NCBI RefSeq assembly: GCF_029867415.1
Contig: NW_026705401.1
Coordinates: forward strand, 525,001 to 589,000
DNA from: Vicia villosa
Taxonomy: Eukaryota; Streptophyta; Magnoliopsida; Fabales; Fabaceae
DNA: 64,000 nucleotides
Direction: 5' to 3'
In this document: positions 1 through 12,890 of the stretch, piece after piece
Position numbering within the stretch: position 1 is the first letter of the stretch
How the letters are laid out: the number at the start of each line of letters is the position of its first letter
The notes under the pieces: model-generated
What the model was told of the DNA's origin: nothing
Database searches by the model: none
The model's input: only the letters and a program-made list of their open reading frames with translations
Made by a program: the position numbers and the translations under genes

Positions 1-324
1 ACGTCAAAAAGGACTTTCATATAACGTTAATGCGGTACCCAACCGTACATAGTTGCAAATTTTTGTTCAAAAACACAATGAGTCGTTCAAGGAATTTGAA
101 AAAAGGTAAACAGAACTATCAGTTGCAGTGCAATGAACTCTCTTGGACAAAGAGTTGTTAAACATGTTCATATGCAGTATTACGAGAAGATGATTTGGAG
201 CATGTCATCAGGGTTCTCTGACCTGGAGATAATTGAGGAACTCATAGGAAACGACCTTAAAAGAGGAAAAACCCAGAGCGCCTTGAGTATTCAAGCTAGT
301 GAGAAGTGTTACGACCGACTTTAA
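1..324 (+). pseudogene. Ty3-gypsy gag remnant
   Basis: The reading frame at 133-324 holds a run of residues (YYEKMI, then a Phe-Ser-Asp-Leu-Glu-Ile-Ile segment and LKRGKTQ) that matches the end of the retrotransposon gag domain of legume Ogre/Tat-type elements. The gag at 31393-32889 in this window has the equivalent FYYEKMIASALVDFTEM stretch. Only about 60 codons remain, with no capsid core and no zinc knuckle. The fragment stops where an oppositely oriented LTR remnant begins. It is a dead scrap of a capsid gene. The start codon shown by the frame is not meaningful. Confidence 0.6.
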
Positions 325-780
325 ATTTTAAGTTATTTAAACTGAAACTACAGAGTCGTCACCTATATTATTTTTTATCCTAAAGATAAGGGTAAATACA
401 TGATAAAACCTAATGAAGAGTTTCTAAGTAAGTCGAGAAATTAGGATTAAGGGAAGGTATTAGGCACCCTTAATCCTTCCTTAAGGTTTACAGTGTCTCT
501 TATACAAGGTTTATGATAAAAAGTTTGTGGTTAAAAGAAGTGAACAGTAGGGTAAAGAATAAAATCTTAAACCTACTTAATTTTAGGAAAAGGGGACTCG
601 CTTTGGTTGCCCAAATATCTATGTACCTCCTTATTGGAGGATCAGAGTCAACGTAGTTTGTATTTTTTGTTGGTGTTTTTTATGGGATTATATGATTTAT
701 TGATTATTTGATTATTGAGGTGTTTTGAAAGATTACACAGTTCGTAGTTTACGTAGATTCGTAGTTAAAAGAAAACAAAA
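325..780 (-). mobile_element. Decayed Ogre-type LTR end (minus orientation)
   Basis: This stretch is recognisably similar to the outer end of the Ogre-3 LTR at 60327-60640. Shared blocks include GAGTCG(T/C)CACCTAT (near 352 and 60357), the 'aggt-ttaggcaccct' block (near 455 and 60441) and a long block around 595-655 containing GGGGACTCGC and GGAGGATCAGAGTCAACG. Read on the minus strand it is the terminal part of an LTR. Similarity fades after about 660-780. No partner LTR or target duplication was found. Confidence 0.6.
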
Positions 781-1649
781 TTACAATTACATATAATTCC
801 TTGTTTTTTTTTTTGTGTTTTTCGATATTTAGATAATTAATGATGTTTGAGTTAGATTAGAATAATTGTATTTTGTCTTTTAAGTTGTATATTGGATATT
901 TGATTGGTATGACATAGAGAATCGACCTATTCGAAATTAGGATGAAATGGATATTCATCCCATTATTTATCCATTTAGAGAGGAAAATTATAGGTTTATA
1001 AACTTACAAGATAAGATAATTAACATGATTTTTATAACTATATCCTTATAATAAAAATTATTACCTTGAATAGACACAATTATAGATATAAATATTCATA
1101 CAAATGTTAAAAGTATTTCTAGCAAGCCAATATATAAAATATTTCTAAATATTTAAAATAATAGAAATTAGAGAATATTATTGGAAATTATTAATTTAAA
1201 TTATCAACTACCTAACTAAGAATGAAGAATGCTACCAAACTCCCCATTCTACCCTTAGGGCCTTCTCATTTTACACTAAGAAATACCCTTTTTAGTAATT
1301 GACTAAATCAATTTTTTCAAGCCAATCACAATCCTTTAATCTTCCAAGTGGCACAACAAAATTTGAAATTTTGCTGGGTGTTATACATTATCCTCCGGGT
1401 AAAACACCTATATCCCATTTTCTGTCTCTTTTTTTTTTCAAAAAAAAAATATAATTGGTTTGATTCCTCTTTTCCCTCTCACTCTCGTCTTTCTCTTTCC
1501 CTCACCTTCTCTCTGTTCTTCCTCATTCTTTCCTCTTCCACTTTTTTTTCGGTATCTTTCTTTCTCTCTTAGTTTCCCTTCAAACCTAAGGTATAGGAAT
1601 GAAAAATCATTGTTGTTGCTTATGGGTGATGAACACAACAGAAAAAAAA
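781..1649. other. Non-coding stretch, AT-rich then CT-rich
   Basis: There is no credible gene. Bases 781-1200 are AT-rich. A strongly pyrimidine-rich tract lies at about 1425-1580; short open frames across it, on both strands, are compositional artefacts rich in Ser/Phe/Leu or Lys/Glu/Arg. A similar CT-rich tract lies inside the Ogre-3 LTR (about 61620-61730), so this may be the worn continuation of the same LTR, but the alignment is weak. Confidence 0.4.
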
Positions 1650-2640
1650 AAGAAGTTTGGGTGCACCAAAAACAAGGTAACAAGCATTTTTATTTTCGTT
1701 ATCATTTTCATTTTCATCTTCCTCTTATATTCCTTTTCGTTTTTCCTTTTCACAGTTCTATTTTGATTATAAATTTGTGCAGTGTATTAAAGGAAGAAAC
1801 TTGATAAGAAGTGTATTAAATGAAATCAGATCTGAGGATTCAGAAAATGATTTTGAGTGGGGAGAAGAAAAAAAACAAACTCAAAGCTAGGTTAAAGCTG
1901 CGGAAATAAAAAAGAAGAAAGGTTTGTCCGGGTTAGAGAGTAGATATATATAGTGTGTATACTTGATAGTACAATGGGTATAAATGATATATTTGAGGTT
2001 TTATGTTTTTTCAGTTCTATTGATGTTTGATACTGCTATTGTTTGATTAAAGGGAACATTTATTCTTCTGATATGATTTATTGAGGTTCTGCAGTGTATA
2101 TACTTTACAGAGATACAAACATGTTTATATGATTTTCCTTTTCTTTTGTGCAGGTTTTCTTGAGCGATATTGATGAGAGGGCATGGGCTTCTATTGTTGG
2201 GCCTGCACCAAACCATTGGAGTTTTACTGCACATGAAAATGAGAGACAATTGATAATGCATCTTCAGTCAATGGTGAGCTTTTTTGATTTTATTTTATGG
2301 TTATCATATCTTGTATTGTAGTTCAGTTAAAGGCAATGAATGATTTGTGCAGATAATGGGACAATATCATATGCTCTAAGTGTGTATTTCAATCAATAAC
2401 TTTTTTTTGTTAAGTCTGTTGATGACGAGCAGATTCGACGACATATTCGGCTGTGGGGTCTGCAGCAACGTTGGTGGCAGCTCAATGCACCGAGTCTTTA
2501 GTGGCAGCCAAGAAACATTTGCTGCCCTGTCCTTTGAGTATGACTTTTATCTAAGTACGGTAAAGCTTCGTTTTTGCGGTTTCGACATCATTACAGTTTT
2601 GCTATAGCTTATGATTCTGAGCTGGTTTTGGTTTGAATTA
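1650..2640 (+). pseudogene. Exon-like fragments of an unrecognised gene
   Basis: Two stretches look like exons. At about 2154-2272, after a pyrimidine-rich TTGTGCAG acceptor, an open frame reads SDIDERAWASIVGPAP followed by NHWSFTAHENERQ and ends at a GTGAGC donor-like site. A second acceptor-like TTTGTGCAG lies near 2345. From about 2418 a frame reads VDDEQIRRHIRLWGLQQRWW. I do not recognise the protein. No continuous coding sequence joins the pieces. They could be remnants of a captured host gene or of an undescribed transposon ORF. Confidence 0.3.
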
Positions 2641-2648
2641 AATACATA

Positions 2649-2680
2649 CTAGTATGTAAACCCGTGCGAGGCACGGGACA
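2649..2680 (-). mobile_element. Helitron 3' terminus
   Basis: Read on the minus strand, the stem CCCGTGC, loop CTC, stem GCACGGG is followed by eight bases (TTTACATA), then CTAG and a flanking T. Helitron 3' ends are defined by a small hairpin about 10 nt before CTRR, inserted between A and T. All elements are present here. The element body lies to the right of this point. Confidence 0.6.
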
Positions 2681-2682
2681 AA

Positions 2683-3769
2683 AGGAAAAGGGACGCTTAC
2701 AGATGGTTTATTTATTTATCAGTAACTAAAATTTATTAATTAAGTTAAAGTAAATGAATAACAAATATATAAAATAAAATAAAAACTATCCTACAAAAGG
2801 AGTTAATTTTAACTAAATTTTATTTAATAAAAATAATAAATAATCTAAAAAGAATTTTATTTTATTTTATTTCAAAATAATAAAAAAAAATTTAACAAAA
2901 AAAGAACAAAATCGTCATAGTAAAAAAGAATTATTTTGACTAATTATTATTTAATTAATGAATATCTACAACTAAATAAAAATTAAAATAAAATAAATCA
3001 AAAAACAAAAAAATTAAATCTAAAAAAAAAAAAGTGAGCGCTCCATGACTTCAATTTTTAATCTAAGATCTTATTTATTTAATTTAAAAAACAAAGACCA
3101 AATCAAAAGCCATATTTTTTTATTTTATTAAATTCTAACCATTTGCTATTTTTATTTTATTTTTTATTTTTTTGTCTATAAGTATTATATTATCAAGCAG
3201 TAAAGTTATTAGTATTATTGTTTATTATTATTTATTACTGTTTCTATAAAAAAAATACATTAATCGATAGTTGCTTAATCATCCAGTCAATTAGTTTATG
3301 CATTAATTATATTAATCATCCTAGATAATTGATGTATGCAATAATGATATTACTTATGTGTTTCTATTTTTTGAAATAGAAAGATTGTGTGAGTTACATT
3401 TTGGAAAAAATAAAATATGAAAAGCAAACAAAATACCGGTAAACATGTAAATATGTGTATTCACCAATCATAATTGTGTCATGTTTTTTTTCCATAAATA
3501 AATAAAATAAATCATACTTAATTGACTGAATATTAATAGTACAAATAATATAGACATGTGTGTCCGCTCGTGTCTCGGACATTGTTTGGAGTATAAAAGT
3601 GTTGATTTGGAAATGGTCCTTCCACGGCGAAATTACGTACGACAATTGTAATTTTTATGATTTTTGCAAAGATCCCTTGCATTTCTTAAGTTAGATTGCA
3701 ATTGTGATGTAATTTCGAACGCCTCTTCGGTTTAATCCGATTTTTGTAAGAGGGATTGAGTACCCCTAG
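2683..3769. other. AT-rich non-coding DNA
   Basis: Long A/T runs dominate. I see no protein of any known family, no RNA gene and no clear terminal repeats. The open frame at 3394-3645 (minus) has no recognisable domain. Confidence 0.5.
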
Positions 3770-4153
3770 TACTCCCTTTTTATTATATTCCTTGTTTACA
3801 AAAATTTTATTTATTTATTTAATCTTCCAATGAACTACAAATAAATAATTAATAGACCCCGTAATTAATTACACCTATTTAAATAAATCAATATATTTAA
3901 TATTTTTTATTATTTTGATGTTTTTATTATAATTATGTGATAAATGTCTAAGAAATGTGATGTTAAATAAGATATTTTGTTAATACAAAAAAAGCTCAGA
4001 TATTTAAAAAAAAATTGATGTTTGTAGTACGAAAAAGTATTTACAAAATTAAATTATATTGTTAATTAGGAAAAGAAATGGTAAACTATACATAAAATAA
4101 CAATAATTAATTATTATTAATAATAAATAAATTTTTTAATGAAGTGGGAGTAA
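3770..4153. mobile_element. Possible Stowaway-like MITE
   Basis: The segment starts TA-CTCCCTTTTTATT and ends GAAGTGGGAG-TA. CTCCC/GGGAG termini with a TA target duplication are typical of Stowaway MITEs, and a length near 385 bp fits. The inverted repeats agree well for only the first five to ten bases, so the call is weak. Confidence 0.3.
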
Positions 4154-6397
4154 ACCTATTTATCGCTATAAATTCAACCAACAAATGAACATATATAATA
4201 TATAAATCAAGATATTTTGACCATTAAAATGGGTTAAAAAAATAATTAAACTACTCAATCTTTTTAAAGTAATTTGATATGATGAAACATAAATATCTCA
4301 AATACATTATTGGCTTCTTGCCATTTTCTTATTTGCTATATCTTCCACTCCCTTTTTCATATGCCAAAATGAAGAGTGGTGTTTTAAGAGACATGTTATG
4401 ACATGGAATCGATGAGGCCAACTTGAAGAGTTTTGATATCGGCCAAAACCAATGAAAACAAAACGGCAATGTGACCATAACAAATACAACAAATTGGCAA
4501 TTTGGGGTGACCATCTCTATCATCCTGCAAGTACAACAAATTATGAATATTATGAATATTTCCTAATCAAAAAAGCATTCAAAATATTTATAGATCTAAT
4601 GAAAAAACAACAAATTAGGAATATTTTGTGATCGAAAAAAGCATTCAAAATATTTATAAATCCAATGAAAAAACAGCAAATTATGAATATTTCATGATCA
4701 AATAGAACCAATAGAAATGGTATCAAGTCTCTTGAGGATGCTTGCTATCACATCAACGAAAATATTCAATAAAGATTCATTTAAACCTCCAAGAGCAAAT
4801 CTTATCATAAGAGCCATCCAAAAACTTGTGCAAATGTCAAATAATATGTTGAAAATTACACTGGAATCAAAATGAAACGTTTCTGCATTGAGAGCACAGG
4901 AAATGAAAATAATGGGTTGAAAATTACTCTGATATCAAAACGAAACTTTTTGCAATTTCAACAAAAATATATCAAAAATAGATAATATTTTTATGTTCTT
5001 TTTTCTCCCTTTGTAGCAGTGTGGTCCAACAATAAAATCACACTTGACAAAATTGGAATAATTGCTCATAAACGATAACCTTTCTTCCCAAAACTCTCTG
5101 TAGCCTTCTCAGAAAGATTGAGCGACGAATCTTAAGTGCTACCTGCCATCACCACCGATTTTTCCCTTCAATTGTTTCACCCTGCAACGATAAAACAAAT
5201 TTAATCTAGTAGAAAACATTGATGATTGAATCTAATGTAAAAATCTACCGATTAAACAAAAACAATGAATTTTACTCTATAAAAATCACATACAACTTTG
5301 AAGGAGTGAACTCATTAACATAGTTTACTCCTCCGTAAGCCATGGACAATACCTAACACAAAAAGAAGGATGACAAATTGTGAATAACAACCATCAAAAC
5401 AAAATCCAAACCAGTTTGAAATCTGAGACGATTTTAACCTAGTTATACACTGATATTCCTTTGAATTTCTCACCAATAAAAAACAACTACACATCTAAAT
5501 CATTGTATTACAGTGGAAACAAACACCATTAATGAGAAGATTTGCAAATTGAATGATAGAGTGAAACCCTAAACCTCTGGTCAGTAGTCAAGAATCTGCG
5601 AAAATTGGAAAATGAAGATTGATAAGTGAAGGGAAATGTGTGTAGTAAAGGTAACAAAAATATACATATTATGGGTAACAGAAACATACATAATGTGGAG
5701 TTCAAAAACATACACTGCTTCTTCTGCCATTTTTGCTTCTTCTGCGGGTGCCACATCTTTTGCCATTTGAGAAGATCAGACAGTGGGGATGGAGTAGGAT
5801 TAGAATTAGGTTTTGGATTGGGATCAGTGGAAAGAGATTGAGAATCGAAGTGAGAATCAAAGTGAACCAAGAAGATGAAGAAGAATAGTGAACAAAAAAG
5901 ATGAAGAAAAATAATTTTGGATTGTTGTGTTGTTGAGTTTGAGGAAAATGAGTTCAAATAATAATAAAAAGTTGGAGGATACTGAAACGTTGCATTGGGG
6001 TTGAAAAATGGAATTGTTGAGAAACCTAGGTATGAAGGTGAAGAGGAAAGGAAAGGAAAGGAAATGAAGGTTTGCAGTCCCAATGGAAAATGCACACCTT
6101 TTTATCACGTGTATCAAGAATTTTTCTATATCCTTCAAATAATAAATAAAATAAAAACATAATGAAATTAAATTATAAATAAATAAAATAAATAAATTAT
6201 TATTTAAATAAAATATTTCCATTTTTAGAAAGTATTTAAAAGATGAGAATTGATGTGAGCATGACATGTGTCATATTTGCCAATTTACTCATCTTGCTTT
6301 TTTCTACTGTATGATGAAGCAATTATGAAGCTAAATTAGAGGATTAGTCACATGTTGAAGCGACGAGGAGAAGAAAATTTCTCTATCAATCTTGCTT
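4154..6397. other. Non-coding stretch with a short tandem repeat
   Basis: No gene is supported. At about 4533-4700 a 66-bp unit containing AAAAAAGCATTCAAAATATT is repeated a little more than twice. A minus-strand open frame of 188 codons (5529-6095) is rich in Phe, Ser and Pro. It has no recognisable domain and shares no homology with anything else in the window, so I treat it as chance or as a decayed exon. Confidence 0.4.
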
Positions 6398-6700
6398 TCT
6401 AAGTGTTCGGTGAAATGTCTTCTATGAGGGCCGCCAAAAGACTATTTTGGAGAAGAAAGCAAAGCAGCAGTTCCTAAAGCATTCATGGCACAGGCTTTCT
6501 TATGATTTTGATTTCAATAAATTTGGTGGTAATATAATGTAAGTGCTTACTTATGTTGTTCATCTAAGCATGACCTAAGTTTGCTTTTGTTACTTTTTTC
6601 AAGAATATTGACGATGTCGGCAAAACCATGATGATCCTCATTGAACAGACTGAGAACATGAATCACATTCAAGAAGGATTAAAGTTTTTGCTTTGTATCT
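6398..6700 (+). pseudogene. Exon-like pieces upstream of the kinase fragment
   Basis: Two short open stretches stand out from the AT-rich surroundings. One at about 6417-6535 reads VFYEGRQKTILEKKAKQQFL and onward; the other at about 6604-6690 reads NIDDVGKTMMILIEQTENMN. Neither matches the N-terminal half of a PTI1-like kinase, which would be expected here if the whole gene had been carried. They may belong to another captured gene. I do not recognise them. Confidence 0.25.
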
Positions 6701-6782
6701 TTACATTTATACATGAGAATGTTGTTGGTTCCTACATCCTGTTTATTTCCTTTCTCCTTTCTCATTCAGTATTTTCTATTTC

Positions 6783-7440
6783 AGGTTTCCATGGTCTCGA
6801 GATTGAAGAATTTATACTGTCTATTTCCAGGTTTGCATGGATATTGTGTTGAGGAAATCTTCGTGTACTTGCATATGAGTTCGCTACTATATGGGCTCTC
6901 TTCATGACATTTTGCACGGTATGTAGCTTCATATATTTTCTTTAATTATATATCATATAAGAAGCTTCATTGATGATTTTGGCCTTCATTACAGGTAGAA
7001 AGGGAGTTCAACGGGCACAACCTAGGCCAACACTTAACTGGATACAACAAGATAGAATTGCGGTTGATGTAGCAAGGGGATAAGAATATTTAATGAGAAA
7101 GTTCAACCATGAATTATACATAGAGATATCAGTTCAACCATCTTTGATGACTATAGAGCTAAGATAGCTGATTTTAATCTCTCTAATCAAGCCCCTAACA
7201 TGGCTGCACGCCTTCATTCTACGCGTGTATTGGGAACTTTTGGGTATCATGCTCCAGAATAAGTTTCCAGCTTTTAATTTATATGTCTACGTGTATATGT
7301 TTTCCATGGAGTTCATAAATATGTTGTTGTCATCTCTATAACAATGTATGGTATCTTGTATCCTTTGAATGTTTAACAGATATGAAAATATGCTTTCACA
7401 AAAGGTGTGTGATGCATTTATAATGGAGTCAATGGATGCT
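6783..7440 (+). pseudogene. PTI1-like receptor-like cytoplasmic kinase fragment
   Basis: Exon pieces keep the family order: VSMVSRLK (6786), GYCVE, NLRVLAYEFAT (about 6855), SLHDILHG (to 6918), an intron with GT...AG ends (about 6919-6994), then RKGVQRAQPRPTLNWIQQ, IAVDVARG, IIHRDI (catalytic-loop start), [13 protein letters not shown] (DFN in place of DFG), [20 protein letters not shown] (activation segment) and a worn exon from about 7381. These are hallmark segments of PTI1-like Ser/Thr kinases in plant immune and ROS signalling. The ATP-binding N-lobe and the C-lobe after the activation segment are missing or unreadable. Frameshifts (near 6850 and 6885) and stops (in ARG-stop-EYL near 7082, and before IIHRD) kill it. 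The retained intron shows the copy was made from DNA, not from mRNA, which fits transposon capture. Confidence 0.85.
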
Positions 7441-8782
7441 CAATAAGGTTCATGGCCTAGGAAAGTTGAAGGTATGCATGCATATATTGTCTATTGCAGA
7501 AATTCAATTTTAATAAGAGTGATGTTATATGTTTCATGAATTGATTTAACTTTTTGTTTTAAAATTGATGCTTGGATACATTATTTATGCTTATTGGGTT
7601 AGTGTTTTGGGTCCTGATTTAGATTTGGTTTTTAATGAAATGAAGAACTACTGTGGTTGGAAAATTAGTCAAATGCAATAGTTAGGTGTAAAGACTGTAT
7701 TGATGGATTCATTGGTTTGTATGAGAAAGATGGTTCTAATGTCTTTATTGATTGGGTGAAAAGTAAATAGATAAAACAAGTATTACACTTCTGGTGTTAT
7801 CACTTATCAATATTTAATTTTCTGTTATTGTAGGATTTTGTATTTACGAGAAGTTTTGCAGCATTAATCGCTTCATTTTGCCGCAATATCAAGGCTTGCG
7901 GTTTCATAAACACAACTAAGAGATTCTTTGTTAATATTATGTTTGTTTGGTTCATAGATTCTTGGTTGAGATTCTTAGATGCTGGTTTTTGTTTGTTACA
8001 GGTTTTGGTTTGTGGGATATGCACTGCCATATGTGTGCAGTGTGTTGAATACTTCTGCTTTCAATGCTAGATACATGAGATTTTTCCATGCCTGTGCACA
8101 TGCCTAATCTGAAATGTTAATATCAAGTACTGTTTAAATATCACATCACTAGGTTGAGCAACGTGACTTTTTATTTGTTTACTCTTATAAACACAGCTGC
8201 AAGTGTATCAAGTACAAAAAGGGTTGAGTGCATTCACCCACCTATCTTGTGAATTAAGTTCTAATGAAATATTTTATGCAAAATATTTTATAATATATAA
8301 TATATTTTATCACATATATAAGCACAAGTTGGCATAATGGAACTTTTTTTCAAGTTACACGCCTATAAAGCACTAATCTTTACCTATAAAGCAGTAATCT
8401 TTTACAAGTTTGTAGTTTATAAGCTTATGTTTTTGTGCACTGTTAAGTTTTGAAAAAACATGTATCTCCCAATTGTCTTTTTAAGTTCGTTATAGTTATG
8501 AATCAATTTTTTTTATTTAAGTTCAAGAACTTAGTTTTGATTTATGTTCAAGTTTAATAATTAAATTCAAAATTATTTTAGTTTATAGCATTTTGTTTTA
8601 AGTTATGGAAAGGTTCAAACTTTTCTTGTTGAGTTCAAAGTCATGCAAAGATTGAATTAGAAATAAATTCTGTTGAATGCTACTCCACTCTACTCTCAAA
8701 TCGATCAATTATAATTTATACCCGCTACTCAACTCTACTGTCAAATCGATCAATTATAATTGAAAACTATTCATTTAAAAAG
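7441..8782. other. Non-coding stretch with a short direct repeat
   Basis: No gene is supported. A unit of about 40 bp ending CAAATCGATCAATTATAATT occurs twice in a row (about 8680-8718 and 8724-8763). The rest is AT-rich without recognisable features. Confidence 0.4.
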
Positions 8783-10047
<1,265 letters not shown>

Positions 10048-10409
10048 AAAATATTTAAATATTTACAATTATCAGTGATATTTGTAAATATTTATGGTTA
10101 TTAGTCATATTTGTAAATATTTATAGTTATTAGACATATTAAATTTATCTTGTTGGTGATTTGATAACAATTTTTTTAAAAATATTTTCAGTTATTATGG
10201 ATTTTATAATAACAACTGTATATCAACAACAACTTCGCCTTATTGAATTACCTAAGATATGAATGACTATTGGATTTTTTTTACATAGCTACTATATATA
10301 GATCTATTTCATCTATATTATATTTTATGAATCTTAAATTAACATTCCTCGTTCGAATTTTTAAACTTCTTTTTTTTGCATTTGTAATACATTATTCATC
10401 TTAAAATTT

Positions 10410-10442
10410 AACTTACCCATGCGGACGCACGGGTCTTCTACT
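10410..10442 (+). mobile_element. Helitron-like 3' end hairpin (plus strand)
   Basis: CCCATGC, GGAC, GCACGGG forms an imperfect hairpin, followed by TCTTCTA and CTAA. It mirrors the hairpin at 2662-2678. The base after CTAA is A rather than the usual T, which weakens the call. Confidence 0.4.
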
Positions 10443-11225
10443 AAATTATTAGAAAAATTGATTGTAACTAAAGGGGTGCGTTTTTACGTTAAGCTAGTAA
10501 ACAGGGAAGGTGCAGATTAAAAATAGGCCAGGCCAAATAATTATTAAGGTCCGTTTGGCATGGTGTGGGAGGGTTCATCGTATTATGGTGGGATGCATGA
10601 TCCAGATCGTTTGATCCAGATCTAATGGTCCACAGAGTTATGATCTGGGACATAGATCCAGAGTAGGAGGATCGGAAGACCTGCATGTTCGGTTGACCTA
10701 GGGAATACGGTAAGGCACCTGAACCGAATCGTGTTCATGTGCAAACCATGTGGCCATCGGAGATCGAATTGATCGCAAGGGAGTTCAACCTCCCATTCTC
10801 TCCATTTTGTGTTCATTTCCTATCTCCCTTTCTCTCTCTTTGCTCTCTCACTCTTTCCTTGTTATCACTCTCTGCAAACAAAAACCCATATGAAGTTTAT
10901 TCATCTTCATCCTAACCCACCCAGAAAAAACCGAACCCAGATGAAGATCTTCATGATCTTCATCTTCTCCACCCTTTATCTTCATAAACAAACCCAAAAA
11001 CTCATCAATATGAACCCTAAACCCATCAACCCTAAGAACCCTAACCCTATTATATAGAACCCTAACCCTAAAACAGACCTAGACCGACCACGATTCAAAC
11101 ATGCAAGTAAAATTTCATGAGCTAAGTACTTTCGGGATTACCTATTTTCCAGCAAAGTCTTTTTGTTATTCGTTCTATCCGATCTGATTTTTTTTTCTAT
11201 TCTTCGTTTAAGGTTATGATCAAAT
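10443..11225. other. Spacer with telo-box-like motifs
   Basis: There is no supported gene. Bases 10801-10870 are pyrimidine-rich. From about 11010 to 11075, AACCCTAA-type motifs (AACCCTAAAC, AACCCTAAG, AACCCTAACCCTA twice) are clustered. These resemble plant telo-boxes or a degenerate interstitial telomeric repeat. The spacer ends at the LTR of Sire-A. Confidence 0.4.
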
Positions 11226-12438
11226 TGAAGGATAGAAAAACACTTAGAAAGGGGGGGTTTGAATAAGTGTAGTGTAAAAACTTGAACGATAAAAACAATT
11301 TGCACAGTTATTTTTATCCTGGTTCGTTGTTAACTAAACTACTCCAGTCCACCCCCACGGAGTGATTTACCTCACCTGAGGATTTAATCCACTAATCTCA
11401 ACAGATTACAATGGTTTTCCACTTAGCCCACGACTAAGTCTTCTAGAGTATCCTGATCACAACCTGATCACTCTAGGAACAAATGCTTAGACACAAGCTA
11501 AGACTTTCTTAGAGTATCTTGACCACCACGTGATCACTCTAATTACAACTGCTTAGACACAAGCTAAGACTTCTAGAGTATCCTGATCAACACTTGATCA
11601 CTCTAGTTACTTACAAATTAATGTAATCAAATAAGAGTTTTACAAATGCTTCTGAAAAGCTATAATCACAACAGTGATATTTCTCTTAACGTTTAAGCTT
11701 AATCTCACTAATATATTACAACAGCAGTGTAGTGAGCTTTGATGAAGATGAAGTTTCTGAGCTTTGAGTTGAACAGCGTTTCAGCAAGTTTTTCAGAATA
11801 AGTTCGTTCAGAATTGGTAACCTTGCTTCTCATCAGAACTTCATACTTATAGGCACTTGAGAAGATGACCGTTGGGAGCATTTAATGCTTTGCGTATTCC
11901 GTACATCATTGCATTTAATGTTTCACGCTTTTGTCAACTACCTCGAGCCTTGTTCACGCTGTGTCTATTGACGTTGCCTTTAATAGCTTCTAACGTTCCT
12001 TTTGTCAGTCAGCGTAGCCTGCCATCTTGTACTTTCTTCTGATCTGATGTTTGTGTATACAACGTTTGAATATCATCAGAGTCAAACAGCTTGGTGCATA
12101 GCATCTTCTTGTCTTTTGACCTTGAAGTGCTTCTGAGCGTGATACCATGAGAACTTCAGTGCTTCTGCTTCTGAACTCAAGTTCTTCTGATGCTTCCATA
12201 GACCCATGTTATGATTCTTCCTTGACCATCTTCTGATGTCTTTGCCAGACCATGTTCTGATGTTGCATGCTGAACCTTCTGAGTCAAAGCTTCTGAGCGC
12301 TGATTTGTGCATACTCTTTATATATTTCCTGAAAGGGAAATTGCAATGTATTAGAGTACCACATTATCTCACACAAAATTCATATCCTTGTTATCATCAA
12401 AACTAAGAATATTGATCAGAACAAATCTTGTTCTAACA
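11226..12438 (-). mobile_element. Sire-A 3' LTR
   Basis: The LTR starts TGAAGGATAG and ends TTCTAACA (TG...CA), 1213 bp. It is clearly similar over its whole length to the two Sire-B LTRs but visibly diverged, so it belongs to an older copy of the same family. The internal reading frames next to it run on the minus strand, so this left LTR is the 3' one. A polypurine tract abuts it at 12439. The other LTR of Sire-A is not in the window, so no target duplication can be checked (left flank CAAAT). Confidence 0.85.
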
Positions 12439-12612
12439 ATCTCCCCCTTTTTGATGATGACAAAAACATATATAAATGATATGAATTTGCGATCAGAAAG
12501 AGCAGACGGCTAAAGACAATTACACAGCTATAGCATAAGCATGTGAATATGTCTCCCCCTGAGATTAACGATCTCCCCCTGAGATGAATAATCTCCCCCT
12601 GAAATTAATACT
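12439..12612 (-). promoter_or_regulatory. Sire-A polypurine tract and extra copies
   Basis: On the minus strand AAAAAGGGGGAGAT directly precedes the LTR and is the primer tract for plus-strand DNA synthesis. Three further CAGGGGGAGA copies follow within 12552-12602, and one more lies near 13374. Multiple polypurine copies are a known hallmark of Sireviruses. Confidence 0.75.
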
Positions 12613-12649
12613 AGAAGAATTTTATAAATAAAAAACTTCCCTGAGTATT

Positions 12650-12890
12650 TCAGTAGAGACGTTCACATATGCTTGATCTTCAGAACATTCATGACTTCTG
12701 ATTTCTGCTTCCATAGGACAGCCTCAGAACGTTGAATTTCTTTAGATCCTCAGAACATTCACAGCTTCTGATTCCTGCTTCCATCGGACAGCTTCAGAAC
12801 TTGAGTTTCTTTGATCTTCAGAACATTCACAGCTTCTGATTCCTGCTTCCGTTAGGACAGCTTCAGAGCTTGAATTTCTTCTTACATCAC
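12650..12890 (-). repeat. Sire-A 3' UTR tandem repeat
   Basis: About three copies of a unit near 68 bp contain GATCTTCAGAACATTC...GCTTCTGATT...GACAGCTTCAGAAC. In the sense strand TCAGAA and TTCTGA halves face each other within each unit and could pair. Sire-B has the same array with more copies. Confidence 0.6.

Noticed and set aside
1438..1804. Overlapping plus- and minus-strand ORFs
   Set aside because: They are low-complexity frames across a pyrimidine-rich tract, with no family resemblance.
5529..6095. 188-aa protein-coding gene on the minus strand
   Set aside because: Composition is Phe/Ser/Pro-rich. No domain, no conserved neighbour and no splice or promoter context was seen; probably chance.
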